Virus record (IMG/VR): IMGVR_UViG_3300037336_000068
Coordinates: 1-30,448 of that record
Origin: a virus
DNA length: 30,448 nt
Reading direction: 5' to 3' (one strand)
The notes beneath the pieces were generated by a model. It was not told the DNA's origin, made no database searches, and saw nothing but the letters and a program-made list of their open reading frames with translations. Each line of letters starts with the position of its first letter. Position 1 is the stretch's first letter. This document shows, piece by piece, positions 22,541 to 30,448 of the stretch. Position numbers and translations under genes: made by a program.

Positions 22541-23331
22541 AAACATTATCAGGTAGCTCATTAGCGCGCGAGAGGGCTATTCAGTTGCGGCTATTAGCGA
22601 CTATTGAGCGCAAGTATGAGCGACAGTATAGGCTTGAAATAAAACGCGCTACATTGGCTCTTATTGAAGCATCAACAGGTCAAGAGGTTAACGCGGCACA
22701 AGAGACGCACCGCGAAAACATAAAGCGCATTCTCATGGGTAACTGGAACACAACATTTAATCGTTTTGGTGAGCGCATAATTAAACCGAACGAGAAGTCA
22801 ATTTGGCGCAACTTAGAAACTAAAGATTTTATGCTTGACCCTGCTACAGCCTACAGGCTTGCAAGTGAAAGGTGGGCGGCTAAGTATGGCGCTGCAAGAC
22901 TCACTGAGGTCGTGGGGACTACAGCAGAAAATGCAAAGGATATTGTGAGACGAGCGACAGCACAAGCGGTTAGGGATAACTTAGCAGAGCGTGAAGCAGG
23001 GTTATATATTCAATCACAAATAGGTTCAAAATCTTCATCAATAAGCAGATTAAGAAGTAGAGTAATAGCACGCACAGAAACACACACAGCGAGTCAATCA
23101 GCATCGTATGAAGCGGCCAAAGCCACAGGCATAACAGTCAATAAACAATGGGCATCAAGTGGTGGAGATAGAACAAGAGAAACACACGAAGCAGCGGACG
23201 GCCAAACAGTTGGTATAGATGATTTTTTTGATGTAGGTGGTGAATCTATGCTTTATCCAGGCGACCCAGACGGCAGCGCAGAAAATGTAATAAACTGCCG
23301 ATGTATCAATTTAATCGTACCAGTAGAATAA
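22537..23331 (+). CDS. Minor head protein (SPP1 gp7 / Mu gpF family)
   Basis: The start is TTG at 22537, overlapping the portal stop (TTTGA), with GGATAGCGAG upstream. The 264-residue protein has IARTETHTASQSASYEAAKA and the C-terminal pattern KQWASSGGDRTRETHEAADG then YPGDPDGSAENVINCRC, which are typical of this family. It is an internal head protein that helps head assembly and DNA ejection. The position directly after the portal gene is standard. Confidence 0.9.
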   Translation: MKTLSGSSLARERAIQLRLLATIERKYERQYRLEIKRATLALIEASTGQEVNAAQETHRENIKRILMGNWNTTFNRFGERIIKPNEKSIWRNLETKDFMLDPATAYRLASERWAAKYGAARLTEVVGTTAENAKDIVRRATAQAVRDNLAEREAGLYIQSQIGSKSSSISRLRSRVIARTETHTASQSASYEAAKATGITVNKQWASSGGDRTRETHEAADGQTVGIDDFFDVGGESMLYPGDPDGSAENVINCRCINLIVPVE

Positions 23332-23401
23332 ACAAACTAATTAGTGGTATAATGCGCTAATACTTGGTCAAATTAACCAATTACTCATTTAAGGCTAGAT
23401 T

Positions 23402-24019
23402 ATGGAATACAAGCACGTAGCGTTTAAGATGGACGAAGTAAGCGAGGAAGCCAATGTATTTAAGGGCTACGCTTCTACTTACGACCTAGACAGAGGCGGT
23501 GACATAATTGTGCGCGGTGCATTCGATAAAACACTGGCAGAAAATGCAAGCCAAGTAAAAATACTATACATGCACAAGCAGGATTCACCCATAGGTAAAC
23601 CGATGCTTATGCGCGCTGATGAGAAAGGCTTGTACATCGAAGGCAAGATAAGCGACACCGCGCTTGGCAAGGACGTTAAGATACTTATGCAGGACGGAGT
23701 AATTACGTCCATGAGTATTGGATTTATAACCAAAGAAGTCGATTATAATTCGGACGGTGTTCGCTTAATTAAAGAACTTGACCTTATCGAGTTTAGCCTT
23801 GTAACTTATCCTATGAATGAAAAAGCTATTATTACTCAAGTTAAAAACGCACTTGACCCGCGTGAACTTGAACATATTCTGCGCGAGGCAGGGTATACAA
23901 AATCGCAGGCCGCTAAAATGGCTTGTGTATCTGTTAAGAGTTTGCGCGAGGCAGAACTTAACGATGTGGAAACCCTAGAAACCCTTAAAATGCAGTTAAA
24001 CAAATTTTTAAAAAGGTAA
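23402..24019 (+). CDS. Prohead protease (HK97 S78 type)
   Basis: The 205-residue protein has the S78 pattern: VFKGYASTYDLDRGGDII, ILYMHKQDSPIGKP (His near residue 58) and GVITSMSIGF (Ser near 104), then LIEFSLVTYPMNEKA. It cleaves the scaffold part of the major capsid protein during maturation. The C-terminal 60 residues (LEHILREAGYTKSQAAKMAC) form an extra small helical domain also seen in other such proteases. The major capsid gene follows 6 bases later. A 70-base gap before it holds a TATAAT box that might be a weak internal promoter. Confidence 0.9.
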   Translation: MEYKHVAFKMDEVSEEANVFKGYASTYDLDRGGDIIVRGAFDKTLAENASQVKILYMHKQDSPIGKPMLMRADEKGLYIEGKISDTALGKDVKILMQDGVITSMSIGFITKEVDYNSDGVRLIKELDLIEFSLVTYPMNEKAIITQVKNALDPRELEHILREAGYTKSQAAKMACVSVKSLREAELNDVETLETLKMQLNKFLKR

Positions 24020-24025
24020 CATATT

Positions 24026-25258
24026 ATGGAAATTAAAGAACTATCAACATTGTTTGCAGACGCGACCGCTGAGTTTAAATCAGCACAAGACAAGCACGAT
24101 GCAGAAATTAAAGCCGCAGGTGTTGTATCTACTGAACTTAAGGCAGCACTTACACTTGCTGAAACTAAGCTTACTGACCAATTTGCTGCACTTGATGCCA
24201 AGCTTATTGCAATGGAAGTAGGCCAGAAGCGCAAGTTTGATTTGTCACCTAAAAGCCGTAAGTCTTTGGGCGCTCAATTCGTAGAACATGCTTTGTATAA
24301 CGAGGAAATTAAAAACGGCTATGGCTTTGGTAAGTCTGTTGAGCTTAAAGACATTAGCAACTTGGCATCAAGTGCCGGTGGTCTAGTATCTGAGTTTCGT
24401 GACCCAGAAGTTTACCGCACAGTTGGTGGGATGCGTCAACTACGTGTTCGTGATTTAATACCTACCGTACCCGCGTCTGGTAATGCCGTTGTTGTTATGC
24501 GTCAAACCACAGCGACCAATGAAGCAAAGCCACAAGGTACCACCGCAGGTGTTGGCGCTGGTGAATTTGCCGCTAAGTCACAAAGTTCATATGTTTGGAC
24601 AGAAGTTACTGTGCCAATTCGCACAATCGCTCACTTTGTACCCGCTTCTCGTCAGATTCTCTCTGATGCGCCACAGGTTCAAAGCTTGATTGACACCGAA
24701 TTGTCATACGGCTTACAACTTGAGTCAGACGACCAGATACTTAACGGTGACGGCACAGGTCAGAACCTTACAGGTATCTTAGGTGATAGCGCGATAAACG
24801 ATGTTGGTCAACTTGCAAGCGGTACTACTGATGCACAAAGACCAGCAGCAATGATTGAGCATATCCGCGCCGCTGTTACTGAGTGCCAGAAGTTTGAGTA
24901 CTACAACATTAACGGCTTATTGCTTAACCCTGTTGATTTCCAAACGCTTGAAACAGCTAAAGCAACTGACGGTCATTACCTGTTAGTAGCATTTGCTGCG
25001 ACAAGCGGTGAGACTCCACAGATTTGGCGTGTACCTGTAATCGTATCTAACGCGATTGCTGTTGGTAACTTCTTAATCGGTGATTGGACGTTGGGCGCTA
25101 AGATTTATCAGCGCGAAGGTGTAAGCATTCGTGTATCTGAGTCTGACGGTACTGACTTCATTAAGAACGCTGTTAAGGTTCTTGCAGAAGAGCGTATGTG
25201 CCTAGCAGTTAACAGACCTAAAGCATATTGCAAGGGCTTGTTCACAATAGCAGCATAG
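24026..25258 (+). CDS. Major capsid protein (HK97 fold)
   Basis: The 410-residue protein has a charged coiled-coil N-terminus (about 1-85; delta-domain scaffold likely to be removed by the protease) and then the HK97-fold body with LRVRDLIPTVPASGNAVVVM, YVWTEVTVPIRTIAHFVPAS, DDQILNGDGTGQNLTGIL and the final FIKNAVKVLAEERMCLAVNR. It forms the capsid shell. A terminator follows, as for many highly expressed capsid genes. Confidence 0.95.
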   Translation: MEIKELSTLFADATAEFKSAQDKHDAEIKAAGVVSTELKAALTLAETKLTDQFAALDAKLIAMEVGQKRKFDLSPKSRKSLGAQFVEHALYNEEIKNGYGFGKSVELKDISNLASSAGGLVSEFRDPEVYRTVGGMRQLRVRDLIPTVPASGNAVVVMRQTTATNEAKPQGTTAGVGAGEFAAKSQSSYVWTEVTVPIRTIAHFVPASRQILSDAPQVQSLIDTELSYGLQLESDDQILNGDGTGQNLTGILGDSAINDVGQLASGTTDAQRPAAMIEHIRAAVTECQKFEYYNINGLLLNPVDFQTLETAKATDGHYLLVAFAATSGETPQIWRVPVIVSNAIAVGNFLIGDWTLGAKIYQREGVSIRVSESDGTDFIKNAVKVLAEERMCLAVNRPKAYCKGLFTIAA

Positions 25259-25264
25259 TAATAA

Positions 25265-25289
25265 AGCGGGGTTAATAGCCCCGCTATTT
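25265..25289 (+). terminator. Terminator/attenuator after capsid gene
   Basis: AGCGGGG and CCCCGCT pair over 7 bases with a 7-base loop, then ATTTT. The T run is short, so it probably lets part of the transcript continue into the connector genes. Confidence 0.7.
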
Positions 25290-25299
25290 TAAGGTATAT

Positions 25300-25467
25300 A
25301 TGACTAATTTTATTGTATACGACATTATTCAAAATTGCTTTATAGGGCGTGAAGGTTTTAAAAAGACGCTTGATCCAAATTGCGAAATGACACAAAAATT
25401 ACTTGACGGCGGTTACATCAAAGCGCCACAAAACAAAATGCGTAAACCCAAAACAGAGAAAAAATAA
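25300..25467 (+). CDS. 55-residue protein after major capsid
   Basis: The translation begins MTNFIVYDIIQNCFIGREGF and ends NKMRKPKTEKK. AAGG lies upstream and the stop overlaps the start of the connector gene (TAATG), which supports it as a real gene. It is basic at the C-terminus. Position suits a small head protein of the HK97 gp5-gp6 interval; its function is unknown. Confidence 0.65.
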   Translation: MTNFIVYDIIQNCFIGREGFKKTLDPNCEMTQKLLDGGYIKAPQNKMRKPKTEKK

Positions 25468-26099
25468 TGACTGTTTTTGATAGCCGGTACTCGTTAGCAT
25501 TTAGCAATAGCCAATCATTTAAAACGGTTGCGACTGGCGCACTAACGCCTGTAATCACTAAATCTGAGCTGGCTGATTATTTACGCTTACCAGATGATGC
25601 AGACCCGCTATTGCAACAAATTTGCAACGCATCAACACAATTTATTATCAACAGATTAAAGACTGAGCTTGTATCACGCGCGCGTATAGTGACTTACCCT
25701 AATTACCCTACTATAGGTAGCACTAGCTCACACAGCTTGTCACGCTCAAGGCAGCAATTAAAAACCGAAATACTACTACCTTACGCCAATGTGATTATCG
25801 TGCAAGAGGTAAAACTTTACGGTGTTGCAATTACTGATTACCAGATTAAACAAACCCAACCAGCCACTATTGAGCTTGATGTTATTGACCTAATTGAAAA
25901 TGATGAGCCTGCAATAGTAATTGAATACACTGCTGGACTAGGTTCAATTGAGGATATACCGGCTGATTTAAAATTCGCTATAACAATGTTCGCGGCTTAT
26001 GTTTATGACAATCGCGGATGCTCAATGGCTGATGCCTTTATGCTTAGTGGCGCTAATGAAATGACGCGCACCTATAACACTATGCCGGTGGTTTTCTAA
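25467..26099 (+). CDS. Head-tail connector protein (gp6-like)
   Basis: The 210-residue protein has VITKSELADYLRLPDDADPL followed by LLQQICNASTQFIINRLKTE, the typical start of gp6-like connectors, a strand-rich centre and the end DLKFAITMFAAYVYDNRGCS. It binds under the portal as first ring of the neck. The start overlaps the 55-residue gene and the stop overlaps the next gene. Confidence 0.85.
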   Translation: MTVFDSRYSLAFSNSQSFKTVATGALTPVITKSELADYLRLPDDADPLLQQICNASTQFIINRLKTELVSRARIVTYPNYPTIGSTSSHSLSRSRQQLKTEILLPYANVIIVQEVKLYGVAITDYQIKQTQPATIELDVIDLIENDEPAIVIEYTAGLGSIEDIPADLKFAITMFAAYVYDNRGCSMADAFMLSGANEMTRTYNTMPVVF

Positions 26100-26437
26100 T
26101 GAAGTGCTGCGAAATTAAAGCCGGTGATTTGCGTAATCAAGTCAGCTTGCAACGTAAACAAATTAATAGTGACGGTGCAGGCGGTACGGTAGTGACATGG
26201 GTAGAGTATGCTACGCCTTGGTGCAAGATAACGCCAAAGACAGGTAGCGAAAAAATTTACCTAGGGCGATTAGATGCACAAGGTTTGTCTAGCGTTACAA
26301 CGCGATACGTGAGCACTATTATAGAAAGCGATAAATTAGTGTTTAAAAATAAAGAGTTTCAAATACGCTCAATAATAAACATAGAAGAACGCAATAAATA
26401 TACAGAAATGCTAATCGAGCGAGGCGTTACGCAATGA
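26099..26437 (+). CDS. Head closure / head-tail joining protein
   Basis: The 112-residue protein has AGDLRNQVSLQRKQINSDGA then GGTVVTWVEYATPWCKITP, the usual pattern of head-closure proteins of the SPP1 gp16 / HK97 type, and ends IINIEERNKYTEMLIERGVT. It forms the second neck ring and closes the DNA exit. It overlaps both neighbours, as expected for this tightly packed operon. Confidence 0.9.
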   Translation: MKCCEIKAGDLRNQVSLQRKQINSDGAGGTVVTWVEYATPWCKITPKTGSEKIYLGRLDAQGLSSVTTRYVSTIIESDKLVFKNKEFQIRSIINIEERNKYTEMLIERGVTQ

Positions 26438-26895
26438 TTAATCTGAAAGTAAACGGCGCTCGGAAAATATTAAAACAGATAAAAAGAGTTTCTGAAAATG
26501 TAGAAAACATTGAAAAAGAAGCTGTTTATCTTACAGCCAATTTAATAAAAAATACAGCTGTAAAAAGTATAAAAAAGGTTTCAATTGGCGAAGTAGTTAG
26601 AAGGAGTAGGCAGGGTAAAGGTACCTTATTACACGTTGCATCTAAAGAAGGCGACGCACCAAACACAGACACTGGCAAACTAGTAAAAAGCATATCAGTA
26701 CAGCCATTGCAACCGCGCAGAAAAATGACCGTAGGGGCTAATGCATTATATGCCGCTGATTTGGAATTTGGCACAAAAAACAATTTGGAAGCAAGGCCAT
26801 TTATGCAGCCTGCAATGGAAGAGCATAAAGACGCGCTTGAAAAGTTTCTTGCTGAAAAATTAAGAGCGCTACTTGCAAAGCCTGAAGCGTCATGA
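26434..26895 (+). CDS. HK97 gp10-like neck/tail completion protein
   Basis: The 153-residue protein begins MINLKVNGARKILKQIKRVS and contains APNTDTGKLVKSISVQPLQP and LEFGTKNNLEARPFMQPAME, which are hallmarks of the HK97 gp10 family. It joins the neck to the tail tube. Start and stop overlap the neighbours. Confidence 0.9.
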   Translation: MINLKVNGARKILKQIKRVSENVENIEKEAVYLTANLIKNTAVKSIKKVSIGEVVRRSRQGKGTLLHVASKEGDAPNTDTGKLVKSISVQPLQPRRKMTVGANALYAADLEFGTKNNLEARPFMQPAMEEHKDALEKFLAEKLRALLAKPEAS

Positions 26896-27317
26896 GTATT
26901 GCTATACAGCAGTTAATTTATGATACACTTATAGAAAGTGGCGAATTAGGCGATTTATTAGCCAGTTTGTCGTATAGTAATGGCGATGTTGTGCCTTGCG
27001 TGTTCAATGATTTACCGCAAACAGATGATGAAAGTGTTTACCCATGTGTCGTAATTGATGCCGTAACAAGCAACCAGAACGATACAGATACCACAAACGG
27101 ATTTGATGCAACGGTTATGATTCACACATGGTCAATTTCGCCAAGTAATGTAATCGTTTCAAATATTCAGGATGTAACATATTCTTTATTGCATAGAAAA
27201 AAAGGCGGTAATGTAAGCGGTATATCATGCGAGTTAAGCGAAATACTACGCGACCCTGACGGCATAAGTCGGCATGGCGTGCAACGGTTTAGAATTTTTT
27301 ACGAAAAGGTGAATTAA
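26892..27317 (+). CDS. Tail terminator protein (DUF3168-like)
   Basis: The 141-residue protein begins MSIAIQQLIYDTLIESGELG, has VYPCVVIDAVTSNQNDTDTT and HTWSISPSNVIVSNIQDVTY, and ends DGISRHGVQRFRIFYEKVN, a typical pattern for DUF3168 tail completion proteins. It caps the tail tube. It overlaps the gp10-like gene and is followed by the tube gene after one base. Confidence 0.85.
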   Translation: MSIAIQQLIYDTLIESGELGDLLASLSYSNGDVVPCVFNDLPQTDDESVYPCVVIDAVTSNQNDTDTTNGFDATVMIHTWSISPSNVIVSNIQDVTYSLLHRKKGGNVSGISCELSEILRDPDGISRHGVQRFRIFYEKVN

Positions 27318-27318
27318 T

Positions 27319-27720
27319 ATGAGTGCAGGAATTGGAATTGTCGGACGTAATGTATTAATGACTATGGCAACACAGACGCTTCTTGGTGTTCGTGTTAAGG
27401 GTTTAACTTTAAACAACGAGCGTTTAGACACTACGGACGACAGCACAGCAGGGTGGGCGGAAGCCTTTGCCGTTGCAGGGCGTAAAAACGTAGAGTTTAG
27501 TGTAAGCGGATTGGTGAAAAACCTTGAGCTTGTACGCGCTTACTTTGCTAGTGAATCGCAAATCTTTGCAGTGTTGCTAACTTACCCGGACGGCTCTACC
27601 GTTGCCGGTGATTTCTTTTACGACTCAATGAATCCAACTGGCGAAGAAAATACACTGGTTACTTTTGACGCTTCGTTTAGCTCAAGCGGTCCGGTTGTGT
27701 TTACGGCTGGTGTTGCTTAA
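27319..27720 (+). CDS. Major tail tube protein (TP901-1 type)
   Basis: The 133-residue protein has RVKGLTLNNERLDTTDDSTA, VSGLVKNLELVRAYF and DFFYDSMNPTGEENTLVTFD, a small beta-barrel pattern typical of siphophage tube proteins of the TP901-1 group. The segment NNERLDTTDDSTAGW is typical of the strand that stacks tube rings. No sheath gene was seen, so the tail is not contractile. The stop overlaps the start of the chaperone gene. Confidence 0.85.
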   Translation: MSAGIGIVGRNVLMTMATQTLLGVRVKGLTLNNERLDTTDDSTAGWAEAFAVAGRKNVEFSVSGLVKNLELVRAYFASESQIFAVLLTYPDGSTVAGDFFYDSMNPTGEENTLVTFDASFSSSGPVVFTAGVA

Positions 27721-28076
27721 TGTCAGCAATTAACAAAACGCTAAAGATTAAGTTTAAAGGCGTAGACCATAGCATAAAAATGTCAATGGCTATTATTGAC
27801 GCGGTTGAAGATGAAATGAACCTTGTTGCATTTATCAACCGCTTAAATAAGGGCGATGTGCGGCTTAGTCATGCGGCTAAATTATTTGCTATCATCTTGA
27901 TACAGTCAGGCGTAAAGACTTCACAAGAAGACGTTTACACCGCTATGTTTACAGGTGAGGATGACAACGTTAAGGGCGTAATAGAGGCATGTAGCGCAAT
28001 CATAAGCGCAATATTCCCTCAGTCAGAAGTTACAAACGTTGCAAAAAAAAAGCCAGTGACGGCGCGAAAGCGGTAG
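27720..28076 (+). CDS. Tail assembly chaperone, upstream frame (G-like)
   Basis: The 118-residue protein begins MSAINKTLKIKFKGVDHSIK and contains AIIDAVEDEMNLVAFINRLN and LFAIILIQSGVKTSQEDVYT, matching gene-transfer-agent gp11-like tail chaperones (TAC_11 type). It ends AKKKPVTARKR. Near its end lies A AAA AAG in the correct frame, so ribosomes that slip back make a 189-residue fusion with the next frame. It lies between tube and tape measure genes, the standard place for the lambda G/GT pair. Confidence 0.85.
   Translation: MSAINKTLKIKFKGVDHSIKMSMAIIDAVEDEMNLVAFINRLNKGDVRLSHAAKLFAIILIQSGVKTSQEDVYTAMFTGEDDNVKGVIEACSAIISAIFPQSEVTNVAKKKPVTARKR
28046..28052 (+). promoter_or_regulatory. Probable -1 ribosomal frameshift site (A AAA AAG)
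   Basis: Nine A lie at 28043-28051, followed by G. In the zero frame this reads AAA AAA AAG, so the heptamer is A AAA AAG, the same slippery site as in E. coli dnaX. After a slip back by one base the frame stays open through 28288. A short CGC-GAAA-GCG hairpin follows at about 28063-28072. No strong upstream Shine-Dalgarno-like stimulator is obvious. Confidence 0.85.
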
Positions 28077-28288
28077 AAGATTATGATTGGGCGATGCTAT
28101 ACAAAACAATAGTTGTAAAGTGTAACATTGCCCCATCTGAATATTGGCAAATGTCACCCGCTGAATGTTGGCATATTATAGACGCAAATACGCCTGAAAA
28201 AACATACGGCAATCTTAGACAGTCAGAGCTAGACGACATGATGGAATTTAGGCAATCACTTTTAGATCAGGGGTATGAATTAGCATGA
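28052..28288 (+). CDS. Tail assembly chaperone, downstream frame (T-like, made by frameshift)
   Basis: This is the -1 frame read after the slippery site: residues begin ASDGAKAVEDYDWAMLYKTI, then SEYWQMSPAECWHIIDA and LDDMMEFRQSLLDQGYELA. The SPAEcWhI pattern resembles the DUF2376/TAC_6 chaperones. An internal ATG at 28094 has no good ribosome site, so the fusion is the preferred product: 111 residues of the upstream frame plus 78 here. It would bind the tape measure protein in assembly. The stop overlaps the tape measure start (ATGA). Confidence 0.75.
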   Translation, partial: ASDGAKAVEDYDWAMLYKTIVVKCNIAPSEYWQMSPAECWHIIDANTPEKTYGNLRQSELDDMMEFRQSLLDQGYELA

Positions 28289-30249
28289 AGCTTGGTCAGT
28301 TAGAAGTTGAGGTTACAGCAGACGATACAAAACTTAGACGCGGCTTAAAAAGTGCCGACAATTCTATTGCTAATACAGCTAAAAAAGTAGGCGCATTGGC
28401 TGCGGGCTTTGCTAAGTTTGCCGCTGTTGCCGTAACTGCTGGCGCTGCTATAGGTGTTGCTGTAGTTAGAAGCCAGTTACAGCAGATTGACGCACTCGCT
28501 AAAACATCTGCATTATTAAACGTCACCATCCAAGACTTACAAGGCTTACGCTTTGCTGCTGAACAATCAGGTGCAAGCGCGGGCGTACTTGATAAGGCAT
28601 TAGAGCGATTAACTAGAAACATCGGCGAAGTACAAGGCGGCACAGGCGAGGCTAAGAAAGCATTTGACGCGCTAGGTTTGTCAGCGGTTGAACTTGCAAA
28701 GATTAGCCCTGCTGATGCGCTAGGGACGGTTGCAACGGCATTACAAGGTGTAGAAAGCAACTCACAGCGCGTAAACTTTGCTTATCAAATACTAGGTCGC
28801 TCAGGCACGCAGCTTGTAAACATGCTTGCTAATGGTGAAGCAGGATTAAACGCATTTAAACAAGAGGCGCTTGATTTAGGTTTAACACTTGACGAGGTTG
28901 ATGCGGCTAAAGTTGAAGCGGCAAACGATGCACTAAACAGAATACAAAAAGTAATTCAAGGCGCTTTGCAACAAGCCACCGTTGAACTTGCGCCATTCAT
29001 TGAGGATATAGCGGCACGCTTTGCAGATGTTGCTAAAGAGTCGGGCGGCATGGGTCATGTTGTGGTTGGTGTTATGGAAAGTATTGGTAAGGCAATTGCA
29101 TTTGTTGCGGATGCTGTTGGCAGTATTGGTATTGCGTTTAAAGGTATTCAGATTGTTATTAAAGGCTTTGAGGTTTTTGTTACTGGTGCGATGCTTCGAG
29201 CAGCAACAGCAGTTGAGGGCGTAATTGAAGGCATTTTAAAAGGTGTCAACCTTGCTATATCAGGATTGAATAAATTACCAAAGATTGATATCGCGCCAAT
29301 TAATGAAAATGTTTCAATTGGTGTTGATAAGCTAACAAAGTCATTTGATGAATCTAGCTTGGCACTATTTAGGTTAAGCCAAGAAATAATTGAAGCGGGC
29401 AACGCTGAGCCATTAGGCGATAAAGTAGCGGCGTGGGCTAAAGGTATACGTGAAACACTAGACAATCCTATTGTAGTTACACCAAACGCAGACCTTGACG
29501 AGCAAGCCGGCCCTGATAGAACAGGCGTAAATGATGCTTCACTTGAACAGCTTAGGCAGTTAGGTAAAAGTAAACTTATATTAATACAAGAGCAGGAAGA
29601 TGAACGGCTCGCATTATTAGAAGTATTAAACGAAGAAGAATTAGAAAGAATTGGTGGTTTTGAAAGCGCAAAAAACAGAATAATATTAGACGCAGAAGAG
29701 CAACGTAAGCTTGAAAAAGAGTTAAGTGAAGATGAAATTACACGAATTGAAAGGGAAGCGGCAAAAGAAAGAGAAGAAATAGCATTTGCAGAGCAACAAG
29801 GGAAAATACGAGCCGTAGGTGATGCATTTGGTCAACTTGCTAGCATAATGAACACTGGTAGTCGTAAGTTATTTAAGATTGGAAAGATTGCAGCTAAAGC
29901 TGGCGCTATTGTTGACGGTTTTGCAGCAGTACAAGGCGCCATTAAAGCAGGTAACAAAGTTGGTGGACCAATAGTAGGAGCTGCTTTTGGTGCAGCTGCG
30001 GCAATTCAAACAGCGGTGCAAGTTAGAAACATAAACCAAGCACAATTTGGTGGCGGAGGGGGCAATGCAACATCCTTCAGCGGTGGACAGCCTGCCGTAA
30101 GAACACAAGAAGCAGCGCCGGCACCATCGCGTAATGTTAGCATAAACTTACAAGGCCAAAACTTTAGCGCTGAACAGGTTCGCGGCTTGATAGGTCAGAT
30201 TAACGAACAGATTGGCGACGGTGTACCTGTTATGATTGGCGCAGGTTAG
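28285..30249 (+). CDS. Tape measure protein
   Basis: The 654-residue protein begins MKLGQLEVEVTADDTKLRRG, the common N-terminus of siphophage tape measures. An Ala-rich region follows (AKFAAVAVTAGAAIGVAVV), then LQDL/LGRSGTQLVNMLANGE segments, a hydrophobic stretch near 265-310, a long charged helix (about 395-510) and a Gly/Ser-rich end. By the known rule of about 0.15 nm per residue, the tail would be about 100 nm (inference). Its last 267 residues are the counterpart of the fragment at 1-810. The start overlaps the chaperone stop. Confidence 0.9.
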   Translation: MKLGQLEVEVTADDTKLRRGLKSADNSIANTAKKVGALAAGFAKFAAVAVTAGAAIGVAVVRSQLQQIDALAKTSALLNVTIQDLQGLRFAAEQSGASAGVLDKALERLTRNIGEVQGGTGEAKKAFDALGLSAVELAKISPADALGTVATALQGVESNSQRVNFAYQILGRSGTQLVNMLANGEAGLNAFKQEALDLGLTLDEVDAAKVEAANDALNRIQKVIQGALQQATVELAPFIEDIAARFADVAKESGGMGHVVVGVMESIGKAIAFVADAVGSIGIAFKGIQIVIKGFEVFVTGAMLRAATAVEGVIEGILKGVNLAISGLNKLPKIDIAPINENVSIGVDKLTKSFDESSLALFRLSQEIIEAGNAEPLGDKVAAWAKGIRETLDNPIVVTPNADLDEQAGPDRTGVNDASLEQLRQLGKSKLILIQEQEDERLALLEVLNEEELERIGGFESAKNRIILDAEEQRKLEKELSEDEITRIEREAAKEREEIAFAEQQGKIRAVGDAFGQLASIMNTGSRKLFKIGKIAAKAGAIVDGFAAVQGAIKAGNKVGGPIVGAAFGAAAAIQTAVQVRNINQAQFGGGGGNATSFSGGQPAVRTQEAAPAPSRNVSINLQGQNFSAEQVRGLIGQINEQIGDGVPVMIGAG

Positions 30250-30448
30250 TGCTATAATAATGCAGCAAAACAAATTAAGGGCTTAAAATGACAAACCTAG
30301 TCGATGACATAGTATTAAATGGCGTCCCACCGGCGGGGACTGTTACGCCTGTAGATGTACAAAGCATTGCAGTACCAACCGCATTAAATAGAGTTTCAGC
30401 GGGTAGCGTGGCAGTGCCTAAAAACTTAGCGCCAGAAACCTTTGTACC
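29449..30448 (+). repeat. Diverged terminal repeat, right copy (left copy 1-1009)
   Basis: Matches 1-1009 with many substitutions and a 9-base net length difference. Homologous points are 29448 bases apart at the left end and 29439 at the right end. Identity is high at both borders and low in the middle of the tape measure part. Confidence 0.9.
30288..30448 (+). CDS. 14-residue-repeat tail protein, second copy (3' end cut by window)
   Basis: The translation begins MTNLVDDIVLNGVPPAGTVT and is the counterpart of the gene at 849-1328. The first 24 codons differ at several positions, and from 30362 to the end all 87 bases are identical to 923-1009. AAGGG precedes the ATG in both copies. The frame is open at the window end, so the full length is not known. 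Confidence 0.8.
   Translation, partial: MTNLVDDIVLNGVPPAGTVTPVDVQSIAVPTALNRVSAGSVAVPKNLAPETFV

Noticed and set aside
28296-28760. 154-residue minus-strand frame under the tape measure gene
   Set aside because: Ala/Ser-rich antisense shadow of the Ala-rich tape measure N-terminus.

Overview
The window is a tailed-phage genome of siphovirus type, seen almost complete and running slightly past one full circle. The two ends carry the same locus: the end of the tape measure gene plus the start of the next tail gene, at 1-1009 and again at 29449-30448. The copies differ by many substitutions and small indels, but the last 87 bases are identical to 923-1009. The repeat distance implies a unit of about 29.44 kb. 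The simplest reading is a circular or circularly permuted phage genome assembled from at least two close relatives. No integrase, attachment site, tRNA or CRISPR array was seen, so a lytic phage is likely. The AT-rich sequence, sigma70-like promoters, G-rich ribosome sites and protein families suggest a gammaproteobacterial, possibly marine, host. The host call is inference.

Layout. 1-5502 (+): tape measure C-terminus, a protein of 14-residue repeats, a second tail protein in frame with it across a single TAG, a tail hub with four cysteines and a glycine-rich tail, a fibre-like protein and a small accessory. 5536-6699 (+): lysis cassette with a small membrane protein, an XhlA-like protein, a DUF5675-like protein where an endolysin is expected, and a holin-like protein; it ends at a strong terminator. 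6764-7840 (-): a convergent cassette of tightly overlapping small genes with its own promoter, encoding a helix-turn-helix protein, a one-helix membrane peptide and a secreted protein. 7919-14203 (-): replication operon of small genes, SNF2-type helicase, VRR-NUC nuclease, compact family B DNA polymerase, DUF2815 protein, DUF2800 Cas4-like nuclease and an unknown gene. 14285-16832 (+): Cro/YdaS-like regulator overlapping a primase-helicase. 16833-17289: non-coding stretch with a terminator and six copies of a 9-base motif. 17290-19276 (+): helix-turn-helix/phosphoesterase protein, small membrane protein and an AlpA-like regulator. 19277-19557: regulatory region with inverted arrays of CATGACA. 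19558-30249 (+): packaging, head and tail genes in HK97-like order, including a tail chaperone pair joined by a probable -1 frameshift at A AAA AAG.

Together the genes form a compact, self-sufficient phage: an early leftward replication block opposed to a rightward primase and late block. The parts least explained by known families are the 14-residue repeat tail protein, the DUF5675-like lysis candidate, the convergent minus-strand cassette and the two repeat-rich intergenic regions.
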